Origin: Rhodospirillales bacterium
GTDB lineage: Bacteria > Pseudomonadota > Alphaproteobacteria > Rhodospirillales > 2-12-FULL-67-15
Direction of reading: 5' to 3'
DNA length: 42,213 nucleotides
NCBI GenBank assembly: GCA_016872535.1
Contig: VGZQ01000021.1
Location: 1 to 42,213, forward strand
A program made the position numbers and the translations under genes. The notes under the pieces are model-generated. The model was given only the letters and a program-made list of their open reading frames with translations. It was not told the DNA's origin and did not search any database. Shown in pieces: positions 8,191 through 17,077 of this stretch. Position 1 is the first letter of the stretch. Each line of letters starts with the position of its first letter.

Positions 8191-8221
8191 ATTCGCGCTC
8201 CACGCCGATAATTTCACAAAA

Positions 8222-8239
8222 CCGTCACGTTCGGGTCGA
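8222..8239 (+). promoter_or_regulatory. Weak PHO-box-like sequence upstream of pstS
   Basis: CCGTCAC (8222-8228), four bases, then GGGTCGA (8233-8239) has the 7-4-7 spacing of a PhoB box (consensus half CTGTCAT). The first half matches five of seven bases, the second only three. It lies 74 bases before the pstS-like start, a plausible place. Treat as a candidate only. Confidence 0.25.
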
Positions 8240-8312
8240 AATACCTTTACCGAACCTTGCTAGGGTGCGCTCCGCCACGAACCCAACGAACCGTTAAGTC
8301 GGTAGGAGATAC

Positions 8313-9308
8313 ATGATGATGTTGCGCACTTCCATCGCCGCTCTGGCGGCAATGGCGTTTTTCGGCCCGGTGGCCACAACCCCGGCGTTTGCGCAGGCAG
8401 TCACGCTGGACCCGAAGCTTGCGGACTACAAGACAGCGAGCGGGGTCTCGGGCAGCCTCAAATCGATCGGCTCGGACACGCTCAACAACCTGATGACGTT
8501 GTGGGCCGAAGGCTTCCGGTCGGTCTACCCCAACGTCAAGATCGAGATCGAGGGCAAGGGCTCCTCGACCGCGCCGCCCGCCCTGATCGCCGGCACCGCC
8601 CAGTTCGGGCCCATGTCGCGGCCGATGAAAGGCGCCGAGATCGACGGCTTCGAGAAGAAGTTCGGCTACAAGCCAACCGCGATCCGGGTGGCGGTCGATG
8701 CCCTCGCGGTGTTCGTGCACAAGGACAACCCGGTCAAATGCCTGTCGCTGCAACAGGTGGACGCGATCTTCTCCAAGACGCGCAAGGGCGGCCACGACAA
8801 GAACATCGCCACCTGGGGCCAGGTGGGATTGAGCGGCGAATGGGCTAACCGGCCGATTTCGCTCTACGGCCGCAACTCGGCGTCCGGCACCTACGGCTAT
8901 TTCAAGGAAGAAGCCCTGTTCAAGGGCGACTTCAAGGACACGGTCAAGGAACAACCCGGCTCGTCGACGGTGGTGCAGGGCGTCGCCTCCGACAAGGGCG
9001 CGATCGGCTATTCCGGCATCGGCTACAAGACCGCCGACGTGCGCGCGGTGCCGCTCGCGGCCAAGACCGGCGGCAAGTGCGTGGAGGCCAACGCCGATAA
9101 CGCCTACGCGGGCGATTACGCGCTCGCCCGGTTTCTGTACGTCTACGTCAACGCCGATCCCAACCGCCGGCTCGACCCGGTGCGGGCGGAGTTCATCCGC
9201 TACGTCTTCTCCAAGCAAGGCCAGCAGGCGGTGCTCAAGGACGGCTACTTTCCGATCACCGCCGGCATCGCCGGCGACGACTTGAAGATGGCGCGCCTGG
9301 CCGAGTAA
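8313..9308 (+). CDS. pstS: Phosphate ABC transporter substrate-binding protein (PstS-like)
   Basis: A periplasmic solute-binding protein of 331 residues. It begins with a signal peptide (hydrophobic core about residues 6-24, likely cut after AFA at about residue 28). The mature part shows the PstS-like (PBP_like_2) pattern: [45 protein letters not shown] and [17 protein letters not shown], the Ser/Thr/Gly-rich loops that hold the phosphate oxyanion. Three ATGs in a row start the gene; an AGGAGA site is well placed for the first. The PstC-like permease begins 12 bases after the stop. The family and the two permeases behind it support phosphate; a related oxyanion cannot be excluded. A weak PHO-box-like sequence lies upstream. 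Confidence 0.88.
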   Translation: MMMLRTSIAALAAMAFFGPVATTPAFAQAVTLDPKLADYKTASGVSGSLKSIGSDTLNNLMTLWAEGFRSVYPNVKIEIEGKGSSTAPPALIAGTAQFGPMSRPMKGAEIDGFEKKFGYKPTAIRVAVDALAVFVHKDNPVKCLSLQQVDAIFSKTRKGGHDKNIATWGQVGLSGEWANRPISLYGRNSASGTYGYFKEEALFKGDFKDTVKEQPGSSTVVQGVASDKGAIGYSGIGYKTADVRAVPLAAKTGGKCVEANADNAYAGDYALARFLYVYVNADPNRRLDPVRAEFIRYVFSKQGQQAVLKDGYFPITAGIAGDDLKMARLAE

Positions 9309-9320
9309 AGCCCGCAATCA

Positions 9321-11945
9321 ATGTCCGAAGGCCGGCATTCCATCGTCGATCGGCGCCGCGACCGGCGGACGCGCCGCTCCGTGCTGCTGGCCGACCGGAT
9401 CGCCGATTGGACGATCCGGGTCGGCGGGATCGGCGTCATCGTCGCGGTGTTCGCGATCATCGTGTTTCTCGCGCAGGTGGCCGCCCCCCTGTTCGGCGGG
9501 GCAAGGATCGAGAGCGAAAGGAAGTTCTCGACGCCGGGCGCGACGGCGCGGGCGCTCGGGCTATGGGTGGACGAATACAAAAGCCTCGCCCTCACGCTGC
9601 TGGAATCCGGGGAAATCTCCCTCGTTCACATCGCGAGCGGCCGTTCGCTGCCGTCCGCGCGTTTCGATTTCGGCGGCAACCAAGTCACCGCGTTTGGCCG
9701 AACCCTGACCAACAATTATGTTGCCTTCGGATTCGCTGACGGTCGTGTGCGGCTGGGGCGGCTCGATATTTCGGCGCAAACCTTGCCCGGCGACGCTGTT
9801 CCGACGCATGCGGAGCGGTTGGACGAGAATAATTTCGCCGCCGGGGATACGCTTTATGCCCGCATTGCCGGCAACCAGGTCCGTAAAATATCCGTGGCGA
9901 CCAGGATCGAGCCGGCGCAGGATATCGCACCGGGCAAGGCCATCGTCGCCATCGATTACCGGCACGGCGGCACCGCCGAGCGCCCCAGTGAAGCCTTCGT
10001 CACCCTGGATTCGGCCGGGATTGTCCGCTTAAGCCGAACCGAGACCCGCCGGAACATGTTGACCGGACGGGAACAGAAAACGGTGACCTCGGTCGAATTC
10101 CCGCCGCTGCCGACGGGCGCGGTGTCGCACCGGATCCTGATGAACGAGGGCGGCGACGAGATTTATCTCGGCGCGCGCGACGGCACCATCTATCGCTATG
10201 ACGCGCGCGACGTCAAAGGCCCGATTCTCGCCGAAACGCGGCGGCTGCTGACCGGGGACGCAACCCTCGGCGTGTTCGGGTTTCTCAACGGCGACCAATC
10301 CCTGGTGGTCGGCGGTTCCGACGGCTCGGTTAATATTTATTTCCGCCTGCAGAGCGAGACGAGCGCGGATGTTGGCGAGCCGACGGCCGACGGATTCGCG
10401 CTGGTCCGCGCGCACATGCTGGAAAGGCAACCGGCGGGGATCGTCGCGTTCGCCGCCAGCCAAAGAACCAAGCTGTTCGCGACCGCCGACGCGCGGGGCG
10501 GCGTCTGGCTTCGCCATTCCACCAGCGAACAAACGCTGCTCAGACTCGCCGCCGCCGACGCGCCGGAAGCGATCGCGCTGGCGCCGCGCGACAACGGGTT
10601 GATCGGACGCGGCGGCAGCGGCGATTTCGGCGCCTGGGATATCTCGGCGCCGCACCCGGAAACCACCCTTAAGACCATCTTCGGCAAAGTCTGGTACGAG
10701 GGCTATCCTGCGCCCGCCTACACTTGGCAATCGTCGTCGGGGACCGACAGCTTCGAGCCCAAGCTGTCCCTGACCCCGCTGATTTTCGGGACCTTCAAGG
10801 CGACGCTCTATTCGTTGCTGTTCGCGGTGCCGGTCGCGATCTTGGCGGCAATCTACACCTCCGAATTCGTGCACCCGTCGGTTCGCGCCGTGGTCAAGCC
10901 GACGATGGAAGTAATGGCGTCATTGCCGTCGGTGGTGTTGGGGTTCATCGCCGCGCTGGTGCTGGCGCCGTTCGTCGAAACGTGGATCGTCCCGATCATC
11001 CTCGGCTTTTTGCTATTGCCGCTGACGTTGCTGGGCGGGGCGATGGCGTGGCAGACGCTGCCGTCGCCGTTGGCGTTGCGGTTCGGGGGCTTGCCGAAGT
11101 TCGCGTTGATGTTCGCGGCGCTCGGCCTGGGCGGAATCGTGGCCTATGGTCTCGCCACGCCGTTCGAGAAGTTGTTTTTCGCGGGCGATTTCAAACTGTG
11201 GGCCGACGGCCAGATCGGCAGCGACCGGGCGCTGCTGGCTTTGATTTTGTGGCCGCTGTCCTTCGTCCTCGCGTGGCTAGCGTTCGAACGTCTCGGCGGG
11301 CCGTTCGGCGGGTACGCTTGGCGGGGGAAATTGCGGACCTGGCCGCGAACCGTCGCCGGCGTCGCCGACGGCGCGCGCACCGTCGGCCTGCTGATCCTGG
11401 CCGGAGCGCTGGCTGGCGCCGCCGCGATCGGCCTCGATTGGTTCGGCCTCGGCCCGCGCGGCACGCTGGTCGATACCTACGTGCAGCGCAACGTATTCGT
11501 CGTCGGCTTCGCGATGGGTTTTGCCGTGATCCCGATCATCTACACCATCGCCGAGGATTCCCTCAACGCGGTGCCCGCCCACCTGCGCGCGGCCAGCCTC
11601 GCCTGCGGCGCGACGCCCTGGCAGACGGCGATCCGGGTCGTCTTGCCGACCGCCATCAGCGGCGTGTTCGCGGCGGTGATGATCGGCATGGGCCGCGCGG
11701 TGGGCGAAACCATGATCGTGGTCATGGCCGCCGGCAACACCCCGATTTTAGACCTCAACGTGTTCAGCGGTTTGCGCGCGCTTTCCGCGAACATCGCCGT
11801 CGAGCTGCCCGAGGCGGTGCGCGACGGAACCCTCTACCGGATGCTGTTCCTGGCGGCGATCGTGTTGTTCGTGATGACGTTCATCGTCAACACCCTGGCC
11901 GAACTGGTCCGGCTGCGCTTCCGCAAGCGCGCGGCGCAATTGTAA
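9321..11945 (+). CDS. pstC: Phosphate ABC transporter permease PstC with large extra-membrane domain
   Basis: At 874 residues this is far longer than the roughly 320-residue E. coli PstC. Residues about 30-58 form a first membrane helix. A hydrophilic stretch of about 400 residues follows, with short repeated beta-like segments (for example FGFADGRVRLGRLDIS, GGSDGSVNIYFR, ATADARGGVWLRH) that look like propeller blades, probably in the periplasm. The permease domain proper starts near residue 490 and ends with the EAA loop VPAHLRAASLACGATPWQTA and GMGRAVGETMIVVMAAGNTP, both classic PstC marks. Enlarged PstC proteins of this type are known in Pseudomonas and some alphaproteobacteria. No clear ribosome site precedes the ATG, and translation may be coupled to pstS. 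Confidence 0.88.
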   Translation: MSEGRHSIVDRRRDRRTRRSVLLADRIADWTIRVGGIGVIVAVFAIIVFLAQVAAPLFGGARIESERKFSTPGATARALGLWVDEYKSLALTLLESGEISLVHIASGRSLPSARFDFGGNQVTAFGRTLTNNYVAFGFADGRVRLGRLDISAQTLPGDAVPTHAERLDENNFAAGDTLYARIAGNQVRKISVATRIEPAQDIAPGKAIVAIDYRHGGTAERPSEAFVTLDSAGIVRLSRTETRRNMLTGREQKTVTSVEFPPLPTGAVSHRILMNEGGDEIYLGARDGTIYRYDARDVKGPILAETRRLLTGDATLGVFGFLNGDQSLVVGGSDGSVNIYFRLQSETSADVGEPTADGFALVRAHMLERQPAGIVAFAASQRTKLFATADARGGVWLRHSTSEQTLLRLAAADAPEAIALAPRDNGLIGRGGSGDFGAWDISAPHPETTLKTIFGKVWYEGYPAPAYTWQSSSGTDSFEPKLSLTPLIFGTFKATLYSLLFAVPVAILAAIYTSEFVHPSVRAVVKPTMEVMASLPSVVLGFIAALVLAPFVETWIVPIILGFLLLPLTLLGGAMAWQTLPSPLALRFGGLPKFALMFAALGLGGIVAYGLATPFEKLFFAGDFKLWADGQIGSDRALLALILWPLSFVLAWLAFERLGGPFGGYAWRGKLRTWPRTVAGVADGARTVGLLILAGALAGAAAIGLDWFGLGPRGTLVDTYVQRNVFVVGFAMGFAVIPIIYTIAEDSLNAVPAHLRAASLACGATPWQTAIRVVLPTAISGVFAAVMIGMGRAVGETMIVVMAAGNTPILDLNVFSGLRALSANIAVELPEAVRDGTLYRMLFLAAIVLFVMTFIVNTLAELVRLRFRKRAAQL

Positions 11946-11962
11946 AACGACATGGATTGCCG

Positions 11963-13687
11963 ATGAACCAAGCCATAATGGCCGCTTCCCCCGATGCCCG
12001 GGTGCGATCGGTCCGGGCGAGCGATCTTTCGGCCCACGGCGAGCTGCATTTGTGGATGCTGGGCGGCGCGCTGGCGCTCGGCGTAATGATGGTGGTCGGG
12101 TTTCTTTTGTTGGTGGCGTGGAACGGCTTCGGCACTTTTTTGCCCCGACCGATCGAGGTGGTCACCTTGATCGACGACGGGCGCGTCGCGGGCGAACCGT
12201 CGCGCACCGAGGTTTTCCGAGTTCCTGCCGATCGACTGGCGACGCTGCCGCCGGACGCGCAGGAACGCATCCGGGCGAACAACGGAGTGGCGCGCCGCAC
12301 CATTTATCGCACCGGCAATTACGATATTACCAACGAGGATTTTCGCTGGGTGTCCGACTTCGAGGCGCGCGAACGCGTCTTTCCCAGGGACATGGTATTC
12401 GTCGAGCGGCTCGAATGGGGGCCGTTCATCGGTCGCGTCAAGGGCTTGGCTGTCGACAGCCGGGCGCTCGACATCGGCGATTTGCGCGACGCGCGGGCGC
12501 GCAAGGCGCTGGCCGAAGCGCAAAAGCGGTTGCAGCGCATTCGCGCGATCGAGCGGAAGGAAATCGGCGCGGTCAATCACGAATTGGAACGCGACCGGCT
12601 GGCGCTGCGCAAGGAACTGCTGGCGTCGGGCGAAAACAGCGAGGACTATCGGCGCCTCAAGGCGCGCACCGAAGCCAACGCCGTCGCGCTGCAAGTCCGC
12701 TTCAAGGCCTTGGCCGAGGAAGCCCAGAATCTCAAACAGCGCGACGAACGCGATACGATTACGCTCGCCGACATCGGCGGCGCGGAAAAGACACTGCCGC
12801 TCTCGGCCGTGGTGCGGGCCTATTACGCCAACGATTTGTCGTGGGGCGCGGCGGCGGGCGTCTATCTGTCCCGCTGGTGGGAATTCCTGAGCGAAAGCCC
12901 GCGTGAGGCCAACACCGAGGGCGGCGTTCTGCCGGCGATTTTCGGCACCTTCGCCATGACCATCCTGATGGTCATCCTGGTGGCGCCGATCGGGATCGTC
13001 ACCGCGCTTTACTTGCGCGAATACGCGAAGCAGGGGCGCTTGATGGCGCTGGTGCGCATTTCGGTCAACAACTTGGCTGGCGTGCCGTCGATCGTGTACG
13101 GCGTCTTCGGCCTCGGGTTTTTCGCCTATTTGCTTGGCGGCAACATCGATCGCCTGTTTTATCCCGAACGGCTGCCCAATCCGACCTTCGGCACCGGCGG
13201 CCTGTTGTGGGCGTCCTTGACGCTCGCGCTTCTGACCGTGCCGGTGGTGATCGTGGCAACGGAAGAAGCGCTCGCCGCCGTGCCGCGCTCGATGCGCGAG
13301 GGCTCGCTCGCCTGCGGCGCGTCGAAATGGCAGACCATCCGCCGCATCGTCCTGCCGCGGGCGATGCCGGGCATTCTCACCGGTATCATTCTGGCCATGG
13401 CGCGCGGCGCGGGCGAGGTCGCGCCGCTGATGCTGGTCGGCGTGGTCAAGCTGGCGCCGGAAATGCCGATCGACGGCATTTTTCCGTTCATTCACCTCGA
13501 ACGAAGCTTCATGCACCTCGGATTCCACATCTACGACGTCGGCTTCCAATCGCGCAACTCGGAAGCCGGCAAGCCGATGGTTTTCGTCACCACGCTCCTG
13601 CTGATCGCCTTGGTCGCGGCCATGAATATCGCGGCGATCGTCATCCGCAACCGGCTCAAGCGCAAATTCGCGGGCGGGCACTTTTAG
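11963..13687 (+). CDS. pstA: Phosphate ABC transporter permease PstA with inserted coiled-coil domain
   Basis: The partner permease of PstC, 574 residues against about 300 in E. coli. A membrane helix at about residues 30-54 is followed by some 260 hydrophilic residues rich in Arg, Glu, Ala and Leu (from about ALAEAQKRLQRIRAIERKE on), a probable coiled coil. The permease domain then starts with LPAIFGTFAMTILMVILVAPIG and carries NNLAGVPSIVYGVFGLG, VPRSMREGSLACGASKWQT (EAA loop) and ARGAGEVAPLMLVGVV, all PstA signatures. The ATG at 11963 follows the pstC stop by 17 bases. The frame is open for over a kilobase upstream, inside pstC, but that part has no permease features and is out-of-frame noise. 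The usual pstB and phoU do not follow. Confidence 0.88.
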   Translation: MNQAIMAASPDARVRSVRASDLSAHGELHLWMLGGALALGVMMVVGFLLLVAWNGFGTFLPRPIEVVTLIDDGRVAGEPSRTEVFRVPADRLATLPPDAQERIRANNGVARRTIYRTGNYDITNEDFRWVSDFEARERVFPRDMVFVERLEWGPFIGRVKGLAVDSRALDIGDLRDARARKALAEAQKRLQRIRAIERKEIGAVNHELERDRLALRKELLASGENSEDYRRLKARTEANAVALQVRFKALAEEAQNLKQRDERDTITLADIGGAEKTLPLSAVVRAYYANDLSWGAAAGVYLSRWWEFLSESPREANTEGGVLPAIFGTFAMTILMVILVAPIGIVTALYLREYAKQGRLMALVRISVNNLAGVPSIVYGVFGLGFFAYLLGGNIDRLFYPERLPNPTFGTGGLLWASLTLALLTVPVVIVATEEALAAVPRSMREGSLACGASKWQTIRRIVLPRAMPGILTGIILAMARGAGEVAPLMLVGVVKLAPEMPIDGIFPFIHLERSFMHLGFHIYDVGFQSRNSEAGKPMVFVTTLLLIALVAAMNIAAIVIRNRLKRKFAGGHF

Positions 13688-13700
13688 TCGCCCATTTTTA
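13672..13700 (+). terminator. Possible terminator overlapping the pstA stop
   Basis: GGGCG (13672-13676) can pair with CGCCC (13689-13693), followed by ATTTTTA. The stem is only five pairs and spans the stop codon, but the T-tract and the lack of a following pstB make an operon end here plausible. Confidence 0.3.
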
Positions 13701-13892
13701 CGCCGTACATTTTTTTTGATGACCTTCCCCCGCCTTGGGTCAAACCGCAGAGTTCAATAAACCGGCTTTCCCATCACTGAGCGGGATGCAATGATTACGC
13801 GGTTATCCACAGGGTTCCGCATAACGAAAGCCGCGTCGCGCTGAAATTACGGTATTAGCCGAAGCGGGCCGTTATGATTTATTCATAGGAAC

Positions 13893-15329
13893 ATGACGCC
13901 GTCACGCCCCATCTCCGCCGCGCCGTATGAAGCGGAACGAAGCCAAGCCCTGGCGTTGGCCGCCGCCGGCCGCGAGGAAAGCATCGCGGCGCTCGCCCGG
14001 CTGGTGCGAATTCCGAGCTTGACCGGCGAGGAAGGCGCGGCCCAACGGCACCTCGCCGCGAGCCTCAAGGATCTGGGCGCGGAGGTCTCGCTGCTGGAGC
14101 CCGATATCGCGGCGTTGTTCGCGCGCTTTCCGAACATCGCGCAGTATCCCACCCATTGGCAACACGATCTGATTCTGCCCTACACGGACTTGCCCACATA
14201 CGAAGCGTTGCGGGCGAGCGGCCTCGAAAACGTGCTCAATTACCGCGACCGGCCAAATGTGGTCGGCATTTTCCGTGGCACGGGCGGCGGTCGTTCGCTG
14301 ATCCTGAACGGGCATATCGATACGGTGACGATCGAGCCGGCCGGCGAATGGACGCGCGATCCGTTCGGCGCGGCGATCGACAACGGCCTGATGTACGGGC
14401 GCGGCACGTCCGACATGAAGGGCGGTCTGATGGCGGCGCTGATGGCGCTCACGTTCCTCAAGCGGGCGGGCGTGCGCTTGCGCGGCGACGTGATTTTCCA
14501 AAGCGTCGTCAACGAAGAGCACGCGGGCAACGGCACCCTCGATCTGGTGCGGCGCGGCTTTACCGCCGATGCCGCCATCGTGCTGGAGCCGACCAACAAC
14601 GGCGTCGCCGTCAGCCATCCGGGGGGCCTTTATTGGCAAGTTAGAATTCCGGGGCGGCCGCGTTCGCCGGGCGCGCGCTGGCAGGGCGGCATCCAGGATG
14701 GGGTTAGCGCCATCGAAAAACTCCCCAGAGTGATCGATGCGCTGCTTGATCTCGAACGCCGATTCAACGCCGTTCCCAACGACGACCCGATGGAACGGGG
14801 CCGCGCGCCCTTCGCGCTGGTTATCGGCAAGGTCGCGGGCGGCCATTACGAAACCGTGACCGCGGGCGAGGTCAGTTTACGCGGCGGCGCCTACTTCGCG
14901 CCCGGGGTCGGCGACATCGGCGACGTGATGCGCGATTTCCGCCAAGCGGTCGGCCGGGCCAACGACGCCGACGACTTCCTGCGCCAGCACCCGGCGCGGC
15001 TCGAATTCCTCCACCACGACGACAGCACCCGGCAAAGCCCACAAATCCCGCTTGCCGTCCACATGGCCGAGGCCCTGAAAGCCCGCGGCGCCGACGGCGG
15101 GGTGCGGCCGGGCCCGTTTTGCTGCGACATGCGCCATTTGGTCAACCAAGGGGGCATTCCGTCGATCATTTTCGGGCCCGGAACCATCGCCCAGGCCCAC
15201 AAGCCCGACGAACACATCGCCCTCGGCGAATACCTCGACTGCATTGAGCACTTGATCGAGTTCATCCCGGCTTGGTGTAATTCGGACGCCGAACCCGAGG
15301 CCGGAACCCAACCGGCACGCCGCCCCTAA
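13893..15329 (+). CDS. M20-family metallohydrolase (ArgE/DapE-like deacylase)
   Basis: A di-zinc amidohydrolase of 478 residues, first gene of an operon with an oligopeptide-type importer. Metal and catalytic motifs are LNGHIDTV (H141, D143), YGRGTSDMKGG (D174), VNEEHAG (catalytic E208, then E209), VLEPTNN (E232) and a C-terminal His in AQAHKPDEH. The dimerisation domain begins near SHPGGLYWQV. At the spot where M20 enzymes carry a conserved His (G-R-A-A-H-A-G pattern) this protein reads GRPRSPG, with S258. That His normally reaches into the partner's active site, so activity or specificity may differ. An AGGAA site precedes the ATG by five bases. It likely releases an amino acid or amine from an N-acyl compound brought in by the importer; the real substrate is unknown. 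Confidence 0.85.
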   Translation: MTPSRPISAAPYEAERSQALALAAAGREESIAALARLVRIPSLTGEEGAAQRHLAASLKDLGAEVSLLEPDIAALFARFPNIAQYPTHWQHDLILPYTDLPTYEALRASGLENVLNYRDRPNVVGIFRGTGGGRSLILNGHIDTVTIEPAGEWTRDPFGAAIDNGLMYGRGTSDMKGGLMAALMALTFLKRAGVRLRGDVIFQSVVNEEHAGNGTLDLVRRGFTADAAIVLEPTNNGVAVSHPGGLYWQVRIPGRPRSPGARWQGGIQDGVSAIEKLPRVIDALLDLERRFNAVPNDDPMERGRAPFALVIGKVAGGHYETVTAGEVSLRGGAYFAPGVGDIGDVMRDFRQAVGRANDADDFLRQHPARLEFLHHDDSTRQSPQIPLAVHMAEALKARGADGGVRPGPFCCDMRHLVNQGGIPSIIFGPGTIAQAHKPDEHIALGEYLDCIEHLIEFIPAWCNSDAEPEAGTQPARRP

Positions 15330-15346
15330 ACAGAGGAGATTCCGTC

Positions 15347-16948
15347 ATGACCCCGTTTCGCCTGATCGCCCTTACGACCGCCGCGTTTGCCGTTGGCGCC
15401 TTGCTGGCGCCATCGGCGGAAGCGCAGAAAAGAGGCGGCACGCTCACTTACACCTATCAGCCGGAAGCGACGGCGATGTCCACCATCTCGACTACCGCCG
15501 TGCCGGTCGCGCTGATTTCGACCAAGATTTACGAAAGCCTACTGGAATACGAGGGGGCCGGAATGACGCCCAAGCCCGGCCTCGCCGAATCCTGGACGGT
15601 GTCGTCCGACCGCCTAGTCTATACCTTCAAGCTGCGCGCGGGCGTGAAGTGGCACGACGGCAAGCCGTTCACCAGCGAGGACGTGAAATTCAGCATCGAA
15701 AAGGTGGTCACGCCCAACCATTCGCGCGGGCGAACGTATTTCGGCAACGTCGCAACGATCGAAACGCCGGACACCCATACCGTCGTCTTTAAATTGAAGG
15801 CGCCGGTGCCGTATTTCCTGCGCGCTTTCCAGCCGAGCGAAACGCCGATGATGCCCAAGCACGGGTTCGCCGACGAGGAACTCGCCGCCGACAAGATCCG
15901 TCAGGCCAAGATCATGCAAAATCCGATCGGCACCGGCCCCTTTAAGCTGAAGGAATGGAAAAAGGGCAGTCACATCATCCTCGAACGCAACGCGGACTAT
16001 TGGAAGGCTGGCCGGCCGTACCTCGACCAAGTGGTGATGCGGGTCCTGCCCGACGGCGCCGCCCGCGCCATCGCGGTCGAGAAGGGCGAAGTCGATCTCG
16101 CGCCGATGAACGCGTTGCCGCCGGCGGAAATCCAGCGCTTGAGCAAACTGCCCCAGTTGGTCGCATCGCAAGAGGGCAGCGAAGGCCTCGGGCCGATCAT
16201 GTGGTTGGAAGTCAACCTGCGCGAAAAACCGCTGAGCGACGTCAAGGTACGCCAGGCGATCAGCCTGGCCATCGACCGCGCCAAGCTGGTCGACGTCATC
16301 TGGTACGGCCAGGGCAAACCGGCGCGCGGGCCGGTCGTCAGCGGCAACCCGACCCACTTTGACAAAACCCTGAAGCCTTTCGAATACAGCCCGGCCAAGG
16401 CCAACAAGCTGCTCGACGAGGCCGGTTACAAGCGCGGGGCCGACGGCGTCCGCTTCAAGCTGACGCAAAACTTCCTGCCCTACGGCGAGGAGTGGGTACG
16501 CCAGGCCGAGTATATCAAGCAGGAACTCGGCAAGGTCGGAATCCAGGTCGAGACCCAAAGCCTCGACATGGGTGGCTGGTTGAAGCGGGTGTACACCGAC
16601 TGGGCGTATCAGTTCACGTCCAACTTCACCCACAACTACTCCGATCCGACCATCGGGGTGCAGCGCGCCTTCATTTCCACCAACATCAAACAGGGCGCGA
16701 CCTTCAACAACTCGATGAACTACCGCAATCCGCGGGTCGACGAACTGTTCGGCCTGACCGCACGCCTGGAGGATGGGCCCGAGCGCAACAAGGCATGGGC
16801 CGAAGTCCAACAAATCATCCGCGACGAATTGCCGGTGATCTTCCTGATGGAAATCAGCTTCATGAATGTCTGGAACAAGCGGGTGAAGGGCCTGATTTCC
16901 AACGGTATTTCGATGTACACCGGCTGGGATCAGGTGTGGATCGAGTAG
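15347..16948 (+). CDS. ABC transporter substrate-binding protein, oligopeptide/nickel family 5
   Basis: A periplasmic binding protein of 533 residues in the SBP_bac_5 family (DppA, OppA, NikA and relatives). The signal peptide spans about residues 1-26 with a likely cut after AEA. Family marks are KPGLAESWTVSSDRLVYTFKLRAGVKWHDGKPF (in pieces), DVKFSIEKV, NPIGTGPFKLKEW and DVKVRQAISLAIDR. A GAGGAG ribosome site precedes the ATG, and the gene follows the M20 gene by 17 bases. It binds the ligand for the DppBCDF-type importer encoded behind it. The family takes peptides, but also sugars, metals and small amides, and the two hydrolases in this operon suggest an N-acyl or N-carbamoyl compound. Confidence 0.9.
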   Translation: MTPFRLIALTTAAFAVGALLAPSAEAQKRGGTLTYTYQPEATAMSTISTTAVPVALISTKIYESLLEYEGAGMTPKPGLAESWTVSSDRLVYTFKLRAGVKWHDGKPFTSEDVKFSIEKVVTPNHSRGRTYFGNVATIETPDTHTVVFKLKAPVPYFLRAFQPSETPMMPKHGFADEELAADKIRQAKIMQNPIGTGPFKLKEWKKGSHIILERNADYWKAGRPYLDQVVMRVLPDGAARAIAVEKGEVDLAPMNALPPAEIQRLSKLPQLVASQEGSEGLGPIMWLEVNLREKPLSDVKVRQAISLAIDRAKLVDVIWYGQGKPARGPVVSGNPTHFDKTLKPFEYSPAKANKLLDEAGYKRGADGVRFKLTQNFLPYGEEWVRQAEYIKQELGKVGIQVETQSLDMGGWLKRVYTDWAYQFTSNFTHNYSDPTIGVQRAFISTNIKQGATFNNSMNYRNPRVDELFGLTARLEDGPERNKAWAEVQQIIRDELPVIFLMEISFMNVWNKRVKGLISNGISMYTGWDQVWIE

Positions 16949-16973
16949 CCGTCGCGCCACGCGCGTCGTTTTC

Positions 16974-17015
16974 GGGGCCTTGCCCTTCGATTCGATCGGG
17001 GCAAGGCCCTTATTT
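16974..17015 (+). terminator. Hairpin with T-rich tail between binding-protein and permease genes
   Basis: GGGCCTTGCCC (16975-16985) pairs perfectly with GGGCAAGGCCC (16999-17009) around a 13-base loop, followed by TTATTT. It lies 26 bases after the binding-protein stop. It probably ends or protects part of the transcripts so that the binding protein is made in excess over the permeases. Confidence 0.65.
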
Positions 17016-17077
17016 CGCCGCGCGGTGGATGTGACGCGCACAAACGGCTCTGACGCATCCGAGGAAACGTCGACTCC

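Noticed and set aside
10724-11962. Long open frame running into pstA from upstream, inside pstC
   Set aside because: It is pstC read out of frame; the residues are Arg/Gly/Ala-rich and have no permease features. The real pstA begins at 11963.
13803-13811. Perfect DnaA box TTATCCACA in the AT-rich gap after pstA
   Set aside because: Only one copy, no cluster of boxes, no dnaA, dnaN, parAB or other origin gene nearby. One nine-base match is expected by chance in a genome.
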